Assembly (NCBI RefSeq): GCF_003634935.1
Contig: NZ_RBXO01000001.1
Span: 4,427,501 to 4,491,500, forward strand
DNA from: Saccharothrix australiensis
Lineage (GTDB): Bacteria; Actinomycetota; Actinomycetes; Mycobacteriales; Pseudonocardiaceae
Direction: 5' to 3'
Length of the DNA stretch: 64,000 bases
Position numbers and translations under genes: made by a program. The notes under the pieces are model-generated. The model made no database searches. It saw only the letters and a program-made list of their open reading frames with translations, and was not told the DNA's origin. Below are positions 1 to 8,610 of the stretch, in pieces. The stretch's first letter is position 1, and each line of letters starts with the position of its first letter.

Positions 1-2
1 AC

Positions 3-1265
3 GTGGACAGCGCGGCGACCAGGGTGTCGGGCGTGGTCGACCCGGAGGTGCTGCGCGGCGGCCGGGTGCGGATGCTGGTCACGCACCCCGCCCACGAGCG
101 GCAGTTGGCCGCGCTGAGCCCGGACACCGTGGGTCGCACCGTCCTGGGCGGTGACACCAGCTACGACCTGCTGCTCGCGGGCGCGCCGCTGCGGTCCCGC
201 TACCGCGCCGCGCTCGGGCTCACCGGGCGGCAGCGCCTCGTCCTGGTCACGTCCACCTGGGGGCCGCAGTCGCTGCTGGGCGTCGACCCCGGCCTGCTCA
301 CGGACCTGGTGAGCGCGCTGCCGGTGGACGAGTACCGCGTCGCGCTCGTCGCCCACCCCAACGTGTGGACGTGGGAGGGCGGCTGGCAGCTGCGCCGGGT
401 CCTGGACACCGCGCTGCGGGCCGGGCTGCTGCTGGTCGAACCGGCCGCGGGGTGGCACGCCGCGATGGTCGCCGCGGACCTGGTGGTCGGCGACCACGGC
501 TCGTTGAGCGCCTACGCCGCCACGACGGGTGTTCCGCTGCTGCTGGGCGCGTTCGGCGACGAGGTGGTGGCCGGCACCGCGATGGCCGACCTCGGGCGCA
601 AGGCGCCCCGGCTCGACCGGGCGCGTGACCTGCGGGCGCAGGTCGACCGCGCGGTCTCGGACGGGCTGCCCGGCCTGCTGCCCGCGGACGAGGTGTTCGC
701 CGCGCCCGGCCGGTCGCTGCGGCTGCTGCGCGCCTGGTGCTACGCCGCGCTGGGCCTGCCGGAACCGCCGGGGCAGCCGGTGTCCGACCCCGCCGCCGAC
801 CCGCCGCACCCGGTGCCCGCGCTGCACAGCCTGCGGGTGCTGGGAACCGTCCGCGACGGGGTGGTCGAGCTGCGCAGGCACCCGTTCGCGGCCGGGGTGC
901 GCGCCGGGGACGAGGAAGTCGGGCACGTCGTGGTCGACGCCCGCGAGCGCGACGTGCGGCGGTTCTCCGACGCGGCGGCGGTGGTGCGCGCGGACGGCCC
1001 GCCGGAGGAGGCCGCGGCCTGGCAGGCGCGCACCCTCGACGCCCTCCCCGGCTGCCGGGCGGCCGGGCACGCGACACCGACCGGGTGCGCGGTTGTGGTG
1101 CGCGGCGTGGGCGGTTTCACGCTGTCCGCGCCGGAGCCGTTGCGGGACACCGGGTTGCTGACCTCGGCGCTGTACACGCTGCTGGCGCACGGCCGCGAGG
1201 TGCCCGGTTCGTTCGCGCTGCGGACCGGCGACCGCACCGGTCGGGTCACCGTCGAGCGCGCCTGA
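3..1265 (+). CDS. GT-B-like transferase/epimerase-fold protein, 5' end probably outside window
   Basis: The frame is open from the left edge, so the start is probably missing; a GTG at position 3 cannot be excluded as a start. The visible part is about 420 residues. The first 220 residues look like the C-terminal Rossmann half of a GT-B-fold or CDP-glycerol glycerophosphotransferase/UDP-GlcNAc-epimerase-like protein: VLVTSTWGPQS, a strand-turn VALVAHPNVW, then VAADLVVGDHGSLSAYAA, the usual 'phosphate-loop plus Gly/Ser' region. The remaining part (about 260-420) is unrecognised and not membrane-spanning. No partner gene follows on the same strand. The family assignment rests on motif shape only. 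Confidence 0.5.
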   Translation: MDSAATRVSGVVDPEVLRGGRVRMLVTHPAHERQLAALSPDTVGRTVLGGDTSYDLLLAGAPLRSRYRAALGLTGRQRLVLVTSTWGPQSLLGVDPGLLTDLVSALPVDEYRVALVAHPNVWTWEGGWQLRRVLDTALRAGLLLVEPAAGWHAAMVAADLVVGDHGSLSAYAATTGVPLLLGAFGDEVVAGTAMADLGRKAPRLDRARDLRAQVDRAVSDGLPGLLPADEVFAAPGRSLRLLRAWCYAALGLPEPPGQPVSDPAADPPHPVPALHSLRVLGTVRDGVVELRRHPFAAGVRAGDEEVGHVVVDARERDVRRFSDAAAVVRADGPPEEAAAWQARTLDALPGCRAAGHATPTGCAVVVRGVGGFTLSAPEPLRDTGLLTSALYTLLAHGREVPGSFALRTGDRTGRVTVERA

Positions 1266-1280
1266 CCGGAGGCCGCCGAG

Positions 1281-1420
1281 CCTCACGATCCGCGCCTCAA
1301 GACTCGCGCCTCACGTGTCACGCCTCACGACTCACGCTTCAAGACTCGCGCCTCACGACTCACGCCTCACGTGTCACGATCGCGGATCAGGCCCTGCGGC
1401 CCGCGCCTCACGGCTCGCGG
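1281..1420. repeat. Degenerate short direct repeat (CTCACG-type units)
   Basis: Downstream of the first gene lies a run of variants of ACTCACGC, CGCCTCACG and ACTCGCGC. Longer blocks recur inside it, for example CAAGACTCGCGCCTCACG and CGCCTCACGTGTCACG each occur twice. Units are 8-10 bp and imperfectly spaced, so this looks like slippage-expanded intergenic DNA, not a CRISPR array. No coding function is evident. Confidence 0.6.
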
Positions 1421-1424
1421 TTGC

Positions 1425-1450
1425 GGTCCGGGGATCGCGATCCCCGGACC
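1425..1450. terminator. Perfect 26-bp palindrome, candidate bidirectional terminator
   Basis: Bases 1425-1437 are the exact reverse complement of 1438-1450. It lies between two convergent genes (ending at 1265 on plus and 1498 on minus), the expected place for a shared terminator. There is no T tract, as is common for actinobacterial terminators. An operator role is possible because there is no unpaired loop. Confidence 0.5.
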
Positions 1451-1497
1451 GGCGTCGGTCGAGGTCCGGGCGTGCGCTCCAGGAGCGGCCCGGCGCG

Positions 1498-3594
1498 TCA
1501 ACCGCCCACTCTGGACCGCAGGTCCGACGCGTCCGCGCCGGCCGCCTCGCGCAGCACCACCGCGCGCCGCAGGTGCTCCCGCGCCGCGCCGGCCTCGCCC
1601 AGCGCCTCCAGGACGTCGGCGAGCACCACCAGCGCCTGCGCCTCGTAGTGCGCGGCCCCGGACTCCCGGAACACCGCGACCGCCGCCTCCAGGTCGTGCC
1701 GCGCGGTCGCCGGCTCGCCGGTGTCCGCGCGCAGCGCGCCCAGCGCGATCAGCGCACGGCCTGCCATCCGGGTGTCGCCGATCGCCTCGAACTCGGCGTG
1801 CGCCCCGGTCAACGCCCGCAGCGCCGCGCCGTGCTCGCCCGCCCGGTGCAGGGAGCCGCCCAGGAAGAACGTCGCCAGCGCGGCGCCGCGCCGCTCGCCC
1901 GCGCCCCGGTTGATCTCCAGCGCTCGCTCGTAGGCGGCGACGGCCGCCGGCGGGTCGACCAGGTCCAGGTACCGCCCGGTGAACTCCCAGACCGACGCCA
2001 CGAGCACCGGGTTGGCGGACCGCTCGACCAGCTCGCGCGCCACGCGCAGCTCCTCGCCCGCCCGGTCCAGCCGGCCCGAGTCGGCGTAGGCGCGGGACAC
2101 CACGCTGCGCAGCCGCGCCTCGGCGTCCGCGCGGCCGTCCCGGCGGGCCGCCCGCGCGCCGAGGTCGGCGGACTCGATCCAGTCGTCCAGGTAGCGGCGG
2201 TTGAGGTAGAGCGCGGTCAGCGCCTCCGCCAGCCGCCACGCCACCCGGTCGTGCCCGTTCGACGCCGCCGCGCGGACCAGTGCCGACAGGTTCGCCCGCT
2301 CGGCCACCAGCCAGGCCAGCGCCCGGCCCCGGTCGGTGAAGGGCGACGCGGTCGGCGGCGGCGGGCCGCCGATCCGCAGGCGGTCGCCCATGACGGCCTG
2401 GTCGGCGTGGCGCACCCGCTCCTCGTAGTGCGCCAGCACGGCGGACAGCAGCCCGGCGGCCTCCCCGGCGGCCTCCCGCTCGCCCAGGCCGCGGGCGTGC
2501 AGCGCCACCAGGCCGTGGAACGCGAACCGGTCCGGCGCGACCTCGTCCAGCAGGTGCGCGCGCACCAGCGCGTCCAGCGGCCCGTCGGCGCGGTCGGCGA
2601 CGAGGTCGACCACCTCGCGCGGGAAGTCGTGCAGCGGCAGCAGCCCCAGCCGCCGGTACAGCGCGGCGGCGGCCGGGTCCAGGGCGCGGTAGGCGTTGTC
2701 GAACACGGCGGACACCACGCGTTCCCCTCCCAGTGCGAGCGCGTCGAGCCGCCGCGCGTCGTCCGCCAGCTGCTCGACCAGCGCGGCGGGCGTGAGGAAC
2801 GGCCGGCCGAGCAGCCGCCCGGCGACGACCCGCAGCGCGACCGGCAGCCCCGCGCACAGGCGGGCCAGTGCCGCGGCGCTCGCCGGGTCGGCCGCCACCC
2901 GGCCATCGGGGCACAGGGCGTCGAGCACGCGGACGGCGTCCGGCGGGTCCAGCGGGCGCACCGCCACCTCGGCCGCGCCGTCCAGCGCCAGCTCCACCTG
3001 CCGCTCGTTGCTGGTCGCCACCACCACGCAGCCGGGCGACGAGGTCAGGAACGGGCGCACGTGCGCGGGTTCGGTGACGTCGTCCAGCACCACCAGGCGT
3101 CGCCCGGCCGCCATCTTCGTGCGGTACAGCGCCGTCCGCCCGGCGAAGGTCGGCGGGATGTGCTCCTCGCGCACGCCCAGCGACCGCAGGCACTCGGCCA
3201 GCCCGTCGGCGACGGCCGTGCCGTCGGGGGTGCGCAGGGCCGTGAAGTCGACGTAGAGGCGGCCGTCGGGGAACCGCTCGCCGCGCCGCGCTCCCCAGGT
3301 GGTGACCAGCGCGCTCTTGCCGACGCCCGCCAGGCCGACGACCACGGCGACCCGGCCGCCCGCCGCGCCGTCGGCGGACACCCGGTCCAGCACCTCGAAC
3401 TGCGGCGCCCGGTCGACGAACACCGCGGCGGGCGGCGGCAGCTGGTCGGGCCGCTCGGGCGGCGGGGCGGCGGGCTGGTTGACCACCACGTCGCCGCCGA
3501 TCGAAGCGGCCTGCACCACGACGCCGTCGACACCGGCCACCTGGTTGTGGACATCGGCTTCCCGCCGAGGCCGACTCGAATCCGGCTGCCCCAT
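1498..3594 (-). CDS. NB-ARC ATPase with TPR-type C-terminal region
   Basis: 698-residue STAND-type protein. A P-loop GLAGVGKS sits at about residues 87-94 and a Walker-B-like RLVVLDDV near 155, followed by the NB-ARC winged-helix region and about 300 residues of Ala/Arg-rich helical repeats typical of TPRs (for example ERALEINRGAGERRGAALATF). No DNA-binding domain precedes the NB-ARC, unlike SARP/AfsR regulators. STAND proteins of this kind act as nucleotide-dependent switches; the partner is unknown. The ATG at 3594 was chosen because the protein then starts just before the short N-terminal segment that is common in this family; the ribosome-binding site is weak. It may lie outside the biosynthetic cluster. 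Confidence 0.8.
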   Translation of the reverse strand: MGQPDSSRPRREADVHNQVAGVDGVVVQAASIGGDVVVNQPAAPPPERPDQLPPPAAVFVDRAPQFEVLDRVSADGAAGGRVAVVVGLAGVGKSALVTTWGARRGERFPDGRLYVDFTALRTPDGTAVADGLAECLRSLGVREEHIPPTFAGRTALYRTKMAAGRRLVVLDDVTEPAHVRPFLTSSPGCVVVATSNERQVELALDGAAEVAVRPLDPPDAVRVLDALCPDGRVAADPASAAALARLCAGLPVALRVVAGRLLGRPFLTPAALVEQLADDARRLDALALGGERVVSAVFDNAYRALDPAAAALYRRLGLLPLHDFPREVVDLVADRADGPLDALVRAHLLDEVAPDRFAFHGLVALHARGLGEREAAGEAAGLLSAVLAHYEERVRHADQAVMGDRLRIGGPPPPTASPFTDRGRALAWLVAERANLSALVRAAASNGHDRVAWRLAEALTALYLNRRYLDDWIESADLGARAARRDGRADAEARLRSVVSRAYADSGRLDRAGEELRVARELVERSANPVLVASVWEFTGRYLDLVDPPAAVAAYERALEINRGAGERRGAALATFFLGGSLHRAGEHGAALRALTGAHAEFEAIGDTRMAGRALIALGALRADTGEPATARHDLEAAVAVFRESGAAHYEAQALVVLADVLEALGEAGAAREHLRRAVVLREAAGADASDLRSRVGG

Positions 3595-3733
3595 CCGCGC
3601 CCCGCACTCCGCCGTCGGTGATCGAGGGGCCACGTTACGCCATGCGACCGCGCACCGGAGGGCGCTCCGCGCGGCGGGGCGGACCTTCACCCGATGGTCG
3701 GCCCACCACCGGACGCGGTGCCGTGCCGCCCGT

Positions 3734-5068
3734 TCAACCCCGCGCCGGCGCGCGCCGCCCGATGTCGTGGAGGTCGCGCCGGCTCGTCTCACCCGCCCAC
3801 AGGAACGCGACCACCGTGCACGCGATCATCGCGCAGAGGAACAGCGCGACCGGGACCGTCGACGGGAACCGTTGCAGCAGCGCCACTCCGATGATCGGCG
3901 CGAGCGAGCCGCCGACGACGGTCGCCGCCTGGTAGCCCAGCGACGCGCCGGTGTAGCGGACCTCGCTGGGGAACAGCTCGGCGAAGAACGCCGACTGCGC
4001 GCCCGTCATCAGGCCGTGCAGGGTGAGCCCGACGACCACCACGGCGGTGACGACCCCGAACCGGCCGCCGTCCACCAGCGGCAGGCCGACCAGTGCCCAG
4101 ACCGCGACGAGCACGGACACCGCGATGGTGCACCAGCGCCGCCCGAACCGGTCCGCGAGCAGCCCGCCGCCCGGTATCGCGACCACCTGGAAGACGGAGG
4201 CGATCGTGATCGCGCTCAGCGCCGTGCCCTTCGGAAGTTCCACGATCCGCGTCAGGTAGGAGATCAGGAAGATGCTGAACGTGTAGTAGGTCGCCTTCTC
4301 GCCCACGTTCGCCAGCGCGGCGATGAGGACCTGCTTGCGGTGGTGGCGCAGCACGGTCGCGATCGGGGGCCGGGCGGGCTCCCGCTCGGCGGACTCGCGC
4401 GCGGCCAGGAAGACCGGCGATTCCTCCACGGCGTGCCGCAGCCAGATCCCGATCACCACGAGCACCGCCGACAGCAGGAACGGGATGCGCCAGCCCCACG
4501 CCACGAACTCGTCGTCGGCCACGCCGAGGCCGAGCAGCGCCAGCACGCCGGTGGCGAGCATGTTGCCCAGCGGGCCGCCGGTCTGCGGCCAGCTGCTCCA
4601 GAACCCGCGCCGCGCCGCCGAGCCGTGCTCGGCGACCAGCAGCACCGCGCCGCCCCACTCGCCGCCCAGCGCCAGCCCTTGGACCAGCCGCAGGGCCGTC
4701 AGCAGGATCGGCGCGGCGACGCCGATGGCGGCGTAGGACGGGATCAGGCCGATGGCGACCGTCGCGCCGCCCATCACGACGAGGCTGAGCGACAGCGTGC
4801 GGCGGCGGCCCACCCGGTCGCCGAGGTGGCCGAACAGCACGCCGCCGAGCGGTCGCGCCAGGAACCCGACGGCGTAGGTCACCAGGGCCAGCAGCACGCC
4901 GTTGAGCGGGTTGGTGCTCGGGAAGAAGACCTTGTCGAACACCAGCGCGGCGGCCGTGCCGTAGAGGAAGAAGTCGTAAAACTCGATGGTCGTGCCGGCC
5001 ACGCTCGCCGCGACGATGCGCGCGAACCGACCGCGCGACGGGGCCGATGTCGGCGTGTCGGTCGACAT
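3734..5068 (-). CDS. MFS transporter, metabolite:H+ symporter (MHS) family
   Basis: 444 residues with about 12 hydrophobic segments. Family signatures are the N-terminal GTTIEFYDFFLYGTAAAL, the loop GHLGDRVGRRRTL between TM2 and TM3, and RLVQGLALGGEWGGAVLL in TM4, all typical of the ProP/ShiA/KgtP group that imports small organic acids or betaines with protons. The start is set by GGAGGGG five bases upstream of the ATG. It stands alone on the minus strand; the 5069-5604 region upstream is non-coding and repeat-rich. The substrate cannot be read from the sequence. Export of the cluster product is less likely for this subfamily. Confidence 0.85.
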   Translation of the reverse strand: MSTDTPTSAPSRGRFARIVAASVAGTTIEFYDFFLYGTAAALVFDKVFFPSTNPLNGVLLALVTYAVGFLARPLGGVLFGHLGDRVGRRRTLSLSLVVMGGATVAIGLIPSYAAIGVAAPILLTALRLVQGLALGGEWGGAVLLVAEHGSAARRGFWSSWPQTGGPLGNMLATGVLALLGLGVADDEFVAWGWRIPFLLSAVLVVIGIWLRHAVEESPVFLAARESAEREPARPPIATVLRHHRKQVLIAALANVGEKATYYTFSIFLISYLTRIVELPKGTALSAITIASVFQVVAIPGGGLLADRFGRRWCTIAVSVLVAVWALVGLPLVDGGRFGVVTAVVVVGLTLHGLMTGAQSAFFAELFPSEVRYTGASLGYQAATVVGGSLAPIIGVALLQRFPSTVPVALFLCAMIACTVVAFLWAGETSRRDLHDIGRRAPARG

Positions 5069-5340
5069 CACCCCTCCGCAGTCCGAAAAGCGAACGCACG
5101 TGTTCGGTCCGGGCAACGTTAGGGCGCTTTCCCGCGCAGCGTCAAGGTCGGCAAGGCCCGCCCGGCGTCTTGGCCCGCCGGGCGGGAAGGGCTGCGCAGG
5201 CGTACCCCCTGACGGTGCACCCCTGGGAGTCATCCCAGCACAGGGGTACGACATTCGCGGGCGCGGATGCTGAGAGCGTCAACGGTGGGGACCGGTCGTG
5301 CGGGCGGGGCGGCGCGATCCGAAACGGTGAACCCCGGCGC

Positions 5341-5545
5341 GGCGGCGCGTGCGAGACCGGCGAAGTCCAGTGCCGCGGAACGTGCGGAGACCGGCGAACT
5401 CCCGTGCCGCAGCGCGTGCGAGACCGGCAAAGTCCCGTGCCGCGGCGCGTGCGGAGACCGGCGAAGTCACCTACTGCGGCGCGGAACCAGTGAACCGGGC
5501 ACCTCGGCGCGTGCGGAGACCGGCGAACTCCGGTGCGGCACGTGC
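5341..5545. repeat. Tandem ~33-34-bp GC-rich repeats
   Basis: Five to six imperfect copies of a unit built on GCGGCGCGTGCGGAGACCGG followed by CGAA(G/C)TCCCGTGCC. Copies start near 5339, 5373, 5407, 5440 and 5511, with a diverged copy between the last two. They occupy most of the non-coding stretch between the divergent MFS and PobA-like genes. There are no unique spacers between copies, which excludes a CRISPR array. A role in transcription of either gene is possible but unproven. Confidence 0.75.
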
Positions 5546-5604
5546 CGCACGGGGTAGAACCGGTCGGACAGGTGCGGCGGGGCCGCGCGGGTTCGGGAGG
5601 GCGG

Positions 5605-6801
5605 GTGGTCGCGGTGGGCGGGACGGGCGCGGAAGCGGTGGCCGTGGTGGTCGTCGGCGCGGGGGTGGCGGGGCTGACGGTGGCAAATTTGCTGCTCGAG
5701 GCCGGCATCGGGTGCGTGGTGCTCGAACGGCACACCCGCGACCACGTGGAGCGGCGTCAACGGGCGGGTGTGCTCGACTTCGCCGCCGAGCAGGTCTACG
5801 CGCGGTCGGCGCTGGGCGACCGGTTGCTGGCGGGCGCGCCCCGGTCGACGGTGCTGGAGTTCCGGGTGGACGGCGTGTCGCGGCTGTTCGACGCCGACGC
5901 GCACACCGGCGGGCGGACCGGTCGCCTGATACCGCAGCAGCTCCTGGTGCGGCGGCTGATCTCCGCGTTCCTCGACGCGGGCGGCGACCTGCGCTTCTCG
6001 GCGGCCGACGTCGCCCTGCACGACCTCGACGGCGACCGACCGCACGTCACCTACCGCGACGCGGGCGGCGTCGAGCGCCGGATCGACGCCCGGCACGTCG
6101 CCGGGTGCGACGGGTTCCACGGCGTCAGCCGGGCCGCCGTCCCGCCGGGGGCGCTCACCACCCACCGGCACACCGACGACTTCCGCTGGTTCACGGTGCT
6201 GACCGACTCCCCGCCGCCGCGCCACCCGCTGATGGCGTTGAGCCGGCACGGGTTCGCCGCGCACTTCGGGCGCGGGCCCGCGGCGAGCCGGTTCTACCTC
6301 CAGTGCGCGCCGGGCGACGACCTGGACGGGTGGACCGACGAGCGGGTGTGGCGGCAGTTGCGGTTGCGGCTGGCCGACGACGACCTGCCCGACGGGCCCG
6401 TCGTGGAGAAGGCGGTCATCGACGCGCGCAGCGTCGTGGTCGACCCGATGTCCTACGGCAGGCTGCACCTCGTCGGCGACGCCGCGCACATCGTGCCCCC
6501 GATGGGCGGCAAGGGCATGAACCTCGCGATCGCCGACGCCGACGTGCTGGCGCGGGCGCTGGTCGCCGCCGTGCGCGACGGCGACGACGGGCCGCTGCGC
6601 GCGTACTCCGCCACCTGCCTGCGCCGGGTGTGGAACGACCAGGAGTTCTCCCGGTGGCTGTCCGACGTGGTGTTCCACGGCGCGGACGAGGCCACCGCCG
6701 GCCCCTTCCGGTGGCGGCTGGCGCGGGCGCGCCTGGACCGGATCTTCACCTCGCCGTCCGCCGCACGGGCGTTCGCGGAGTTGATGGCGGGCACGGCGTA
6801 G
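5605..6801 (+). CDS. pobA: 4-hydroxybenzoate 3-monooxygenase-like flavoprotein (PobA family)
   Basis: 398 residues, the usual length for p-hydroxybenzoate hydroxylase. It has the FAD Rossmann motif VVGAGVAGLTVANLLLEAG near the N terminus, the GCDGFHGVSR (DG) motif near 170, and the second FAD motif GRLHLVGDAAHIVPPMGGKG near 285-305 in the PobA arrangement. PobA enzymes hydroxylate 4-hydroxybenzoate to protocatechuate with NAD(P)H and O2. The GTG at 5605 is preferred (GGGAGG four bases upstream); a GTG at 5614 is possible. The divergent neighbour is an MHS-type transporter and a MerR regulator follows, so this may be a small catabolic unit. It could also hydroxylate the product of the CoA ligase/hydratase-lyase pair at 56.7-59.1 kb. 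Confidence 0.75.
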   Translation: MVAVGGTGAEAVAVVVVGAGVAGLTVANLLLEAGIGCVVLERHTRDHVERRQRAGVLDFAAEQVYARSALGDRLLAGAPRSTVLEFRVDGVSRLFDADAHTGGRTGRLIPQQLLVRRLISAFLDAGGDLRFSAADVALHDLDGDRPHVTYRDAGGVERRIDARHVAGCDGFHGVSRAAVPPGALTTHRHTDDFRWFTVLTDSPPPRHPLMALSRHGFAAHFGRGPAASRFYLQCAPGDDLDGWTDERVWRQLRLRLADDDLPDGPVVEKAVIDARSVVVDPMSYGRLHLVGDAAHIVPPMGGKGMNLAIADADVLARALVAAVRDGDDGPLRAYSATCLRRVWNDQEFSRWLSDVVFHGADEATAGPFRWRLARARLDRIFTSPSAARAFAELMAGTA

Positions 6802-6928
6802 GCCGACCCGGTCCCGCACCCACGCCGCCGGCCGTCGCCCCTCCGGTCGACGGCGGCGACCGGAGGGGCCGGAAACCGGGCACGCTGCGAGATGCCCGCG
6901 ACCGCGCCGGGCGGGCACCCTGAGGCCC

Positions 6929-7588
6929 GTGCGCATCGCGGAGTTGAGCCGGCGGTCCGGCGTGAGCGTGCCGACGATCAAGTTCTACCTGCGCGAGGGC
7001 CTGCTGTCCCCCGGCACGCGCACCGGCCGCAACCAGGCGGGCTACGACGAGACCCACGAACGCCGCCTGCGGCTGGTGCGGGCGCTGGTCGAGGTGGGCG
7101 GCCTGTCGATCGCCGCCGTCCGCGAGGTGCTGCGGGCCGTCGACGCGCCGGTGGCCGCCGTGCCCGCGCTGCTCGGCCGGGTGCGGCGGCAGCCGTCCGC
7201 GCCGCCGGGTGGCGCGGACGACCCGCTGAGCGGGTGGGCGGACGTCGAGGTGGCGCGGCTGATCACCCGGCGCGGCTGGGCGGTGGGCCCCGACCACCCC
7301 GCCGCGCGGGCGCTGGCCGACGTGCTGGCCACCGCCGAGCGGTTGGGGCACGAGGGCTTCCCCGCCGTGGTGGACAAGTACGCCGTCGCGTGCGAGGGGC
7401 TGGCCGCCGTCGAGATGGAGTCGCTCGCCGTCCGTTCGCTCGCCGACGGCGGCGGCGGCGCTGAAGAGCGGGTCGAGGACGTGGTGGTCGGCACCGTGCT
7501 GGGCGACGCCGCCGTCACCGCCCTGCGCCGCCTGGCGCAGGACGACGCGTCCCGCCGGGTGTTCGGGCGCGCCGACGAGGTCGGCTGA
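6929..7588 (+). CDS. MerR-family transcriptional regulator
   Basis: 219 residues starting at GTG 6929. The N-terminal winged helix (MRIAELSRRSGVSVPTIKFYLREGLLSPG, then a wing, then YDETHERRLRLVRALVEVGGLSIAAVREVL) is a canonical MerR DNA-binding domain, with Phe-Tyr in the recognition region. The C-terminal 130 residues are an effector domain without the metal-binding cysteines of MerR or CueR, so a small-molecule ligand is more likely. It lies 127 bp after the PobA-like gene on the same strand and could control that gene or the divergent transporter. Confidence 0.85.
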   Translation: MRIAELSRRSGVSVPTIKFYLREGLLSPGTRTGRNQAGYDETHERRLRLVRALVEVGGLSIAAVREVLRAVDAPVAAVPALLGRVRRQPSAPPGGADDPLSGWADVEVARLITRRGWAVGPDHPAARALADVLATAERLGHEGFPAVVDKYAVACEGLAAVEMESLAVRSLADGGGGAEERVEDVVVGTVLGDAAVTALRRLAQDDASRRVFGRADEVG

Positions 7589-7739
7589 CCCGTGCCGACG
7601 CCACCGGGTCCCTTCCCCCGCGACGACTTCCGGCCCCTCACCTCGCGACCGCTCGTGGCCGCGACCACCCCGACTCACGACACCACCGGGAGAAGCCGTG
7701 CCGCCAGCCCCGACCACCCACCACCGGAACCGAGGTGCC

Positions 7740-7937
7740 ATGTCCGCTCCCGCGATCATCGTCCTCCGCGGCAACCCGGACGCGGCGGACGTGGCCGCGC
7801 TCGTGGCCGCGCTCGTGACCGCCCTCCGCCTGTCCACCCGGCCGGCGGACCCGGTCCCGCCCCGGCCCGTACCGGCGTGGCGCGCGGGTTCCTGGCACGC
7901 ACCGCGCCGCACTTGGTCGGGCCGGGCGACGCGCTGA
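7740..7937 (+). CDS. Acyl-CoA carboxylase epsilon subunit (AccE/PccE-like)
   Basis: A 65-residue protein. The N terminus IIVLRGNPDAADVAALVAALV is the hallmark of actinobacterial epsilon subunits (V-V-R-G-N-P-x-x-E/D-x-x-A-L), and the tail has the usual W-x-x-P-x-R-x-W-like segment (SWHAPRRTWSG). These small proteins bridge the biotinylated alpha and carboxyltransferase beta subunits of acetyl/propionyl-CoA carboxylases. It is normally next to the beta gene, but here the only beta gene is 38 kb away (45984-47750). The ATG at 7740 has a modest GAGG upstream. The following SRPBCC gene starts 55 bp downstream, so the two are probably co-transcribed. Confidence 0.65.
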   Translation: MSAPAIIVLRGNPDAADVAALVAALVTALRLSTRPADPVPPRPVPAWRAGSWHAPRRTWSGRATR

Positions 7938-7992
7938 GCGACCCCGCCCCGACCCGCGAGACCCAGTCCGTCACAGGGAAGCCGAGGAGATC

Positions 7993-8445
7993 ATGACCGA
8001 GCAGGGATTCACCACCGCGTTCGTGGTGGACGGGACGCCGGGCGACGCCTTCGCCGCCATCACCGACGTCCGGGGGTGGTGGTCCGAGGACGTCGAGGGC
8101 CGAACCGACCAGGCGGGCGCGGAGTTCACCTACCGCTACGGCGACGTGCACCACTGCCGCATCCGGGTGACCGAGACCGTGCCCGACCGCCGGGTCTCCT
8201 GGGTGGTGGTGGACAACCACTTCGAGTTCACCGAGGACCAGACCGAGTGGACGGGCACCACGATCAGCTTCACCATCGGGGAGGCCGAGGGCGGGACCGA
8301 GGTCCGCTTCACCCACCACGGCCTGCTCCCGGCGCACGAGTGCTTCGAGGTCTGCTCCACCGCGTGGGGCTTCTACGTCAACGACAGCCTGCGCAACCTG
8401 ATCGCCACCGGCGCGGGCAAGCCCAACCCGCGCGGGGAGCTGTGA
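7993..8445 (+). CDS. SRPBCC (AHSA1-like) domain protein
   Basis: 150 residues covering one SRPBCC/START-like helix-grip domain: AFAAITDVRGWWSEDVEG after the first strand, the mid-strand HHCRIRVTETVPDRRVSWVV, and the C-terminal helix ECFEVCSTAWGFYVNDSLRNLI. A strong AGGAGA precedes the ATG. This subfamily is widespread and mostly of unknown function. The calicheamicin self-sacrifice protein CalC also has a START/SRPBCC fold, so a protective role is conceivable, but the match is only at fold level. It is probably co-transcribed with the AccE-like gene upstream; a strong hairpin follows at 8530-8561. Confidence 0.8.
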   Translation: MTEQGFTTAFVVDGTPGDAFAAITDVRGWWSEDVEGRTDQAGAEFTYRYGDVHHCRIRVTETVPDRRVSWVVVDNHFEFTEDQTEWTGTTISFTIGEAEGGTEVRFTHHGLLPAHECFEVCSTAWGFYVNDSLRNLIATGAGKPNPRGEL

Positions 8446-8529
8446 CCGGAGGCCGCCCCCCGGCGCGCACGGCCACCGCGCCACCCTCCCGCACGAACGC
8501 CCCGGCCGGTCGTCCACCCGCTCGCCCGA

Positions 8530-8561
8530 GCACCCCGGCCGGGTCGGACCGGCCGGGGTGC
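8530..8561. terminator. Bidirectional hairpin terminator (13-bp stem, 6-nt loop)
   Basis: Bases 8530-8542 pair perfectly with 8549-8561. The hairpin lies between convergent ends at 8445 (plus) and 8611 (minus). Confidence 0.75.
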
Positions 8562-8610
8562 CCCCGTCCCCGCTCGACGCGACCGGCCGCGGGCGCGGCC
8601 GGCGCGACCG

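Noticed and set aside
1315..3621. Plus-strand frame of 768 codons opposite the NB-ARC gene
   Set aside because: Composition is Arg/Gln/Gly shadow sequence; the minus strand carries a P-loop and NB-ARC motifs.
5341..5545. CRISPR array
   Set aside because: Repeats are contiguous and diverged, with no unique spacers and no cas genes in the window.
7593..7996. Small gene in a frame overlapping the AccE-like gene
   Set aside because: Product is Pro/Arg-rich with no domain; the overlapping frame from 7740 matches AccE features.
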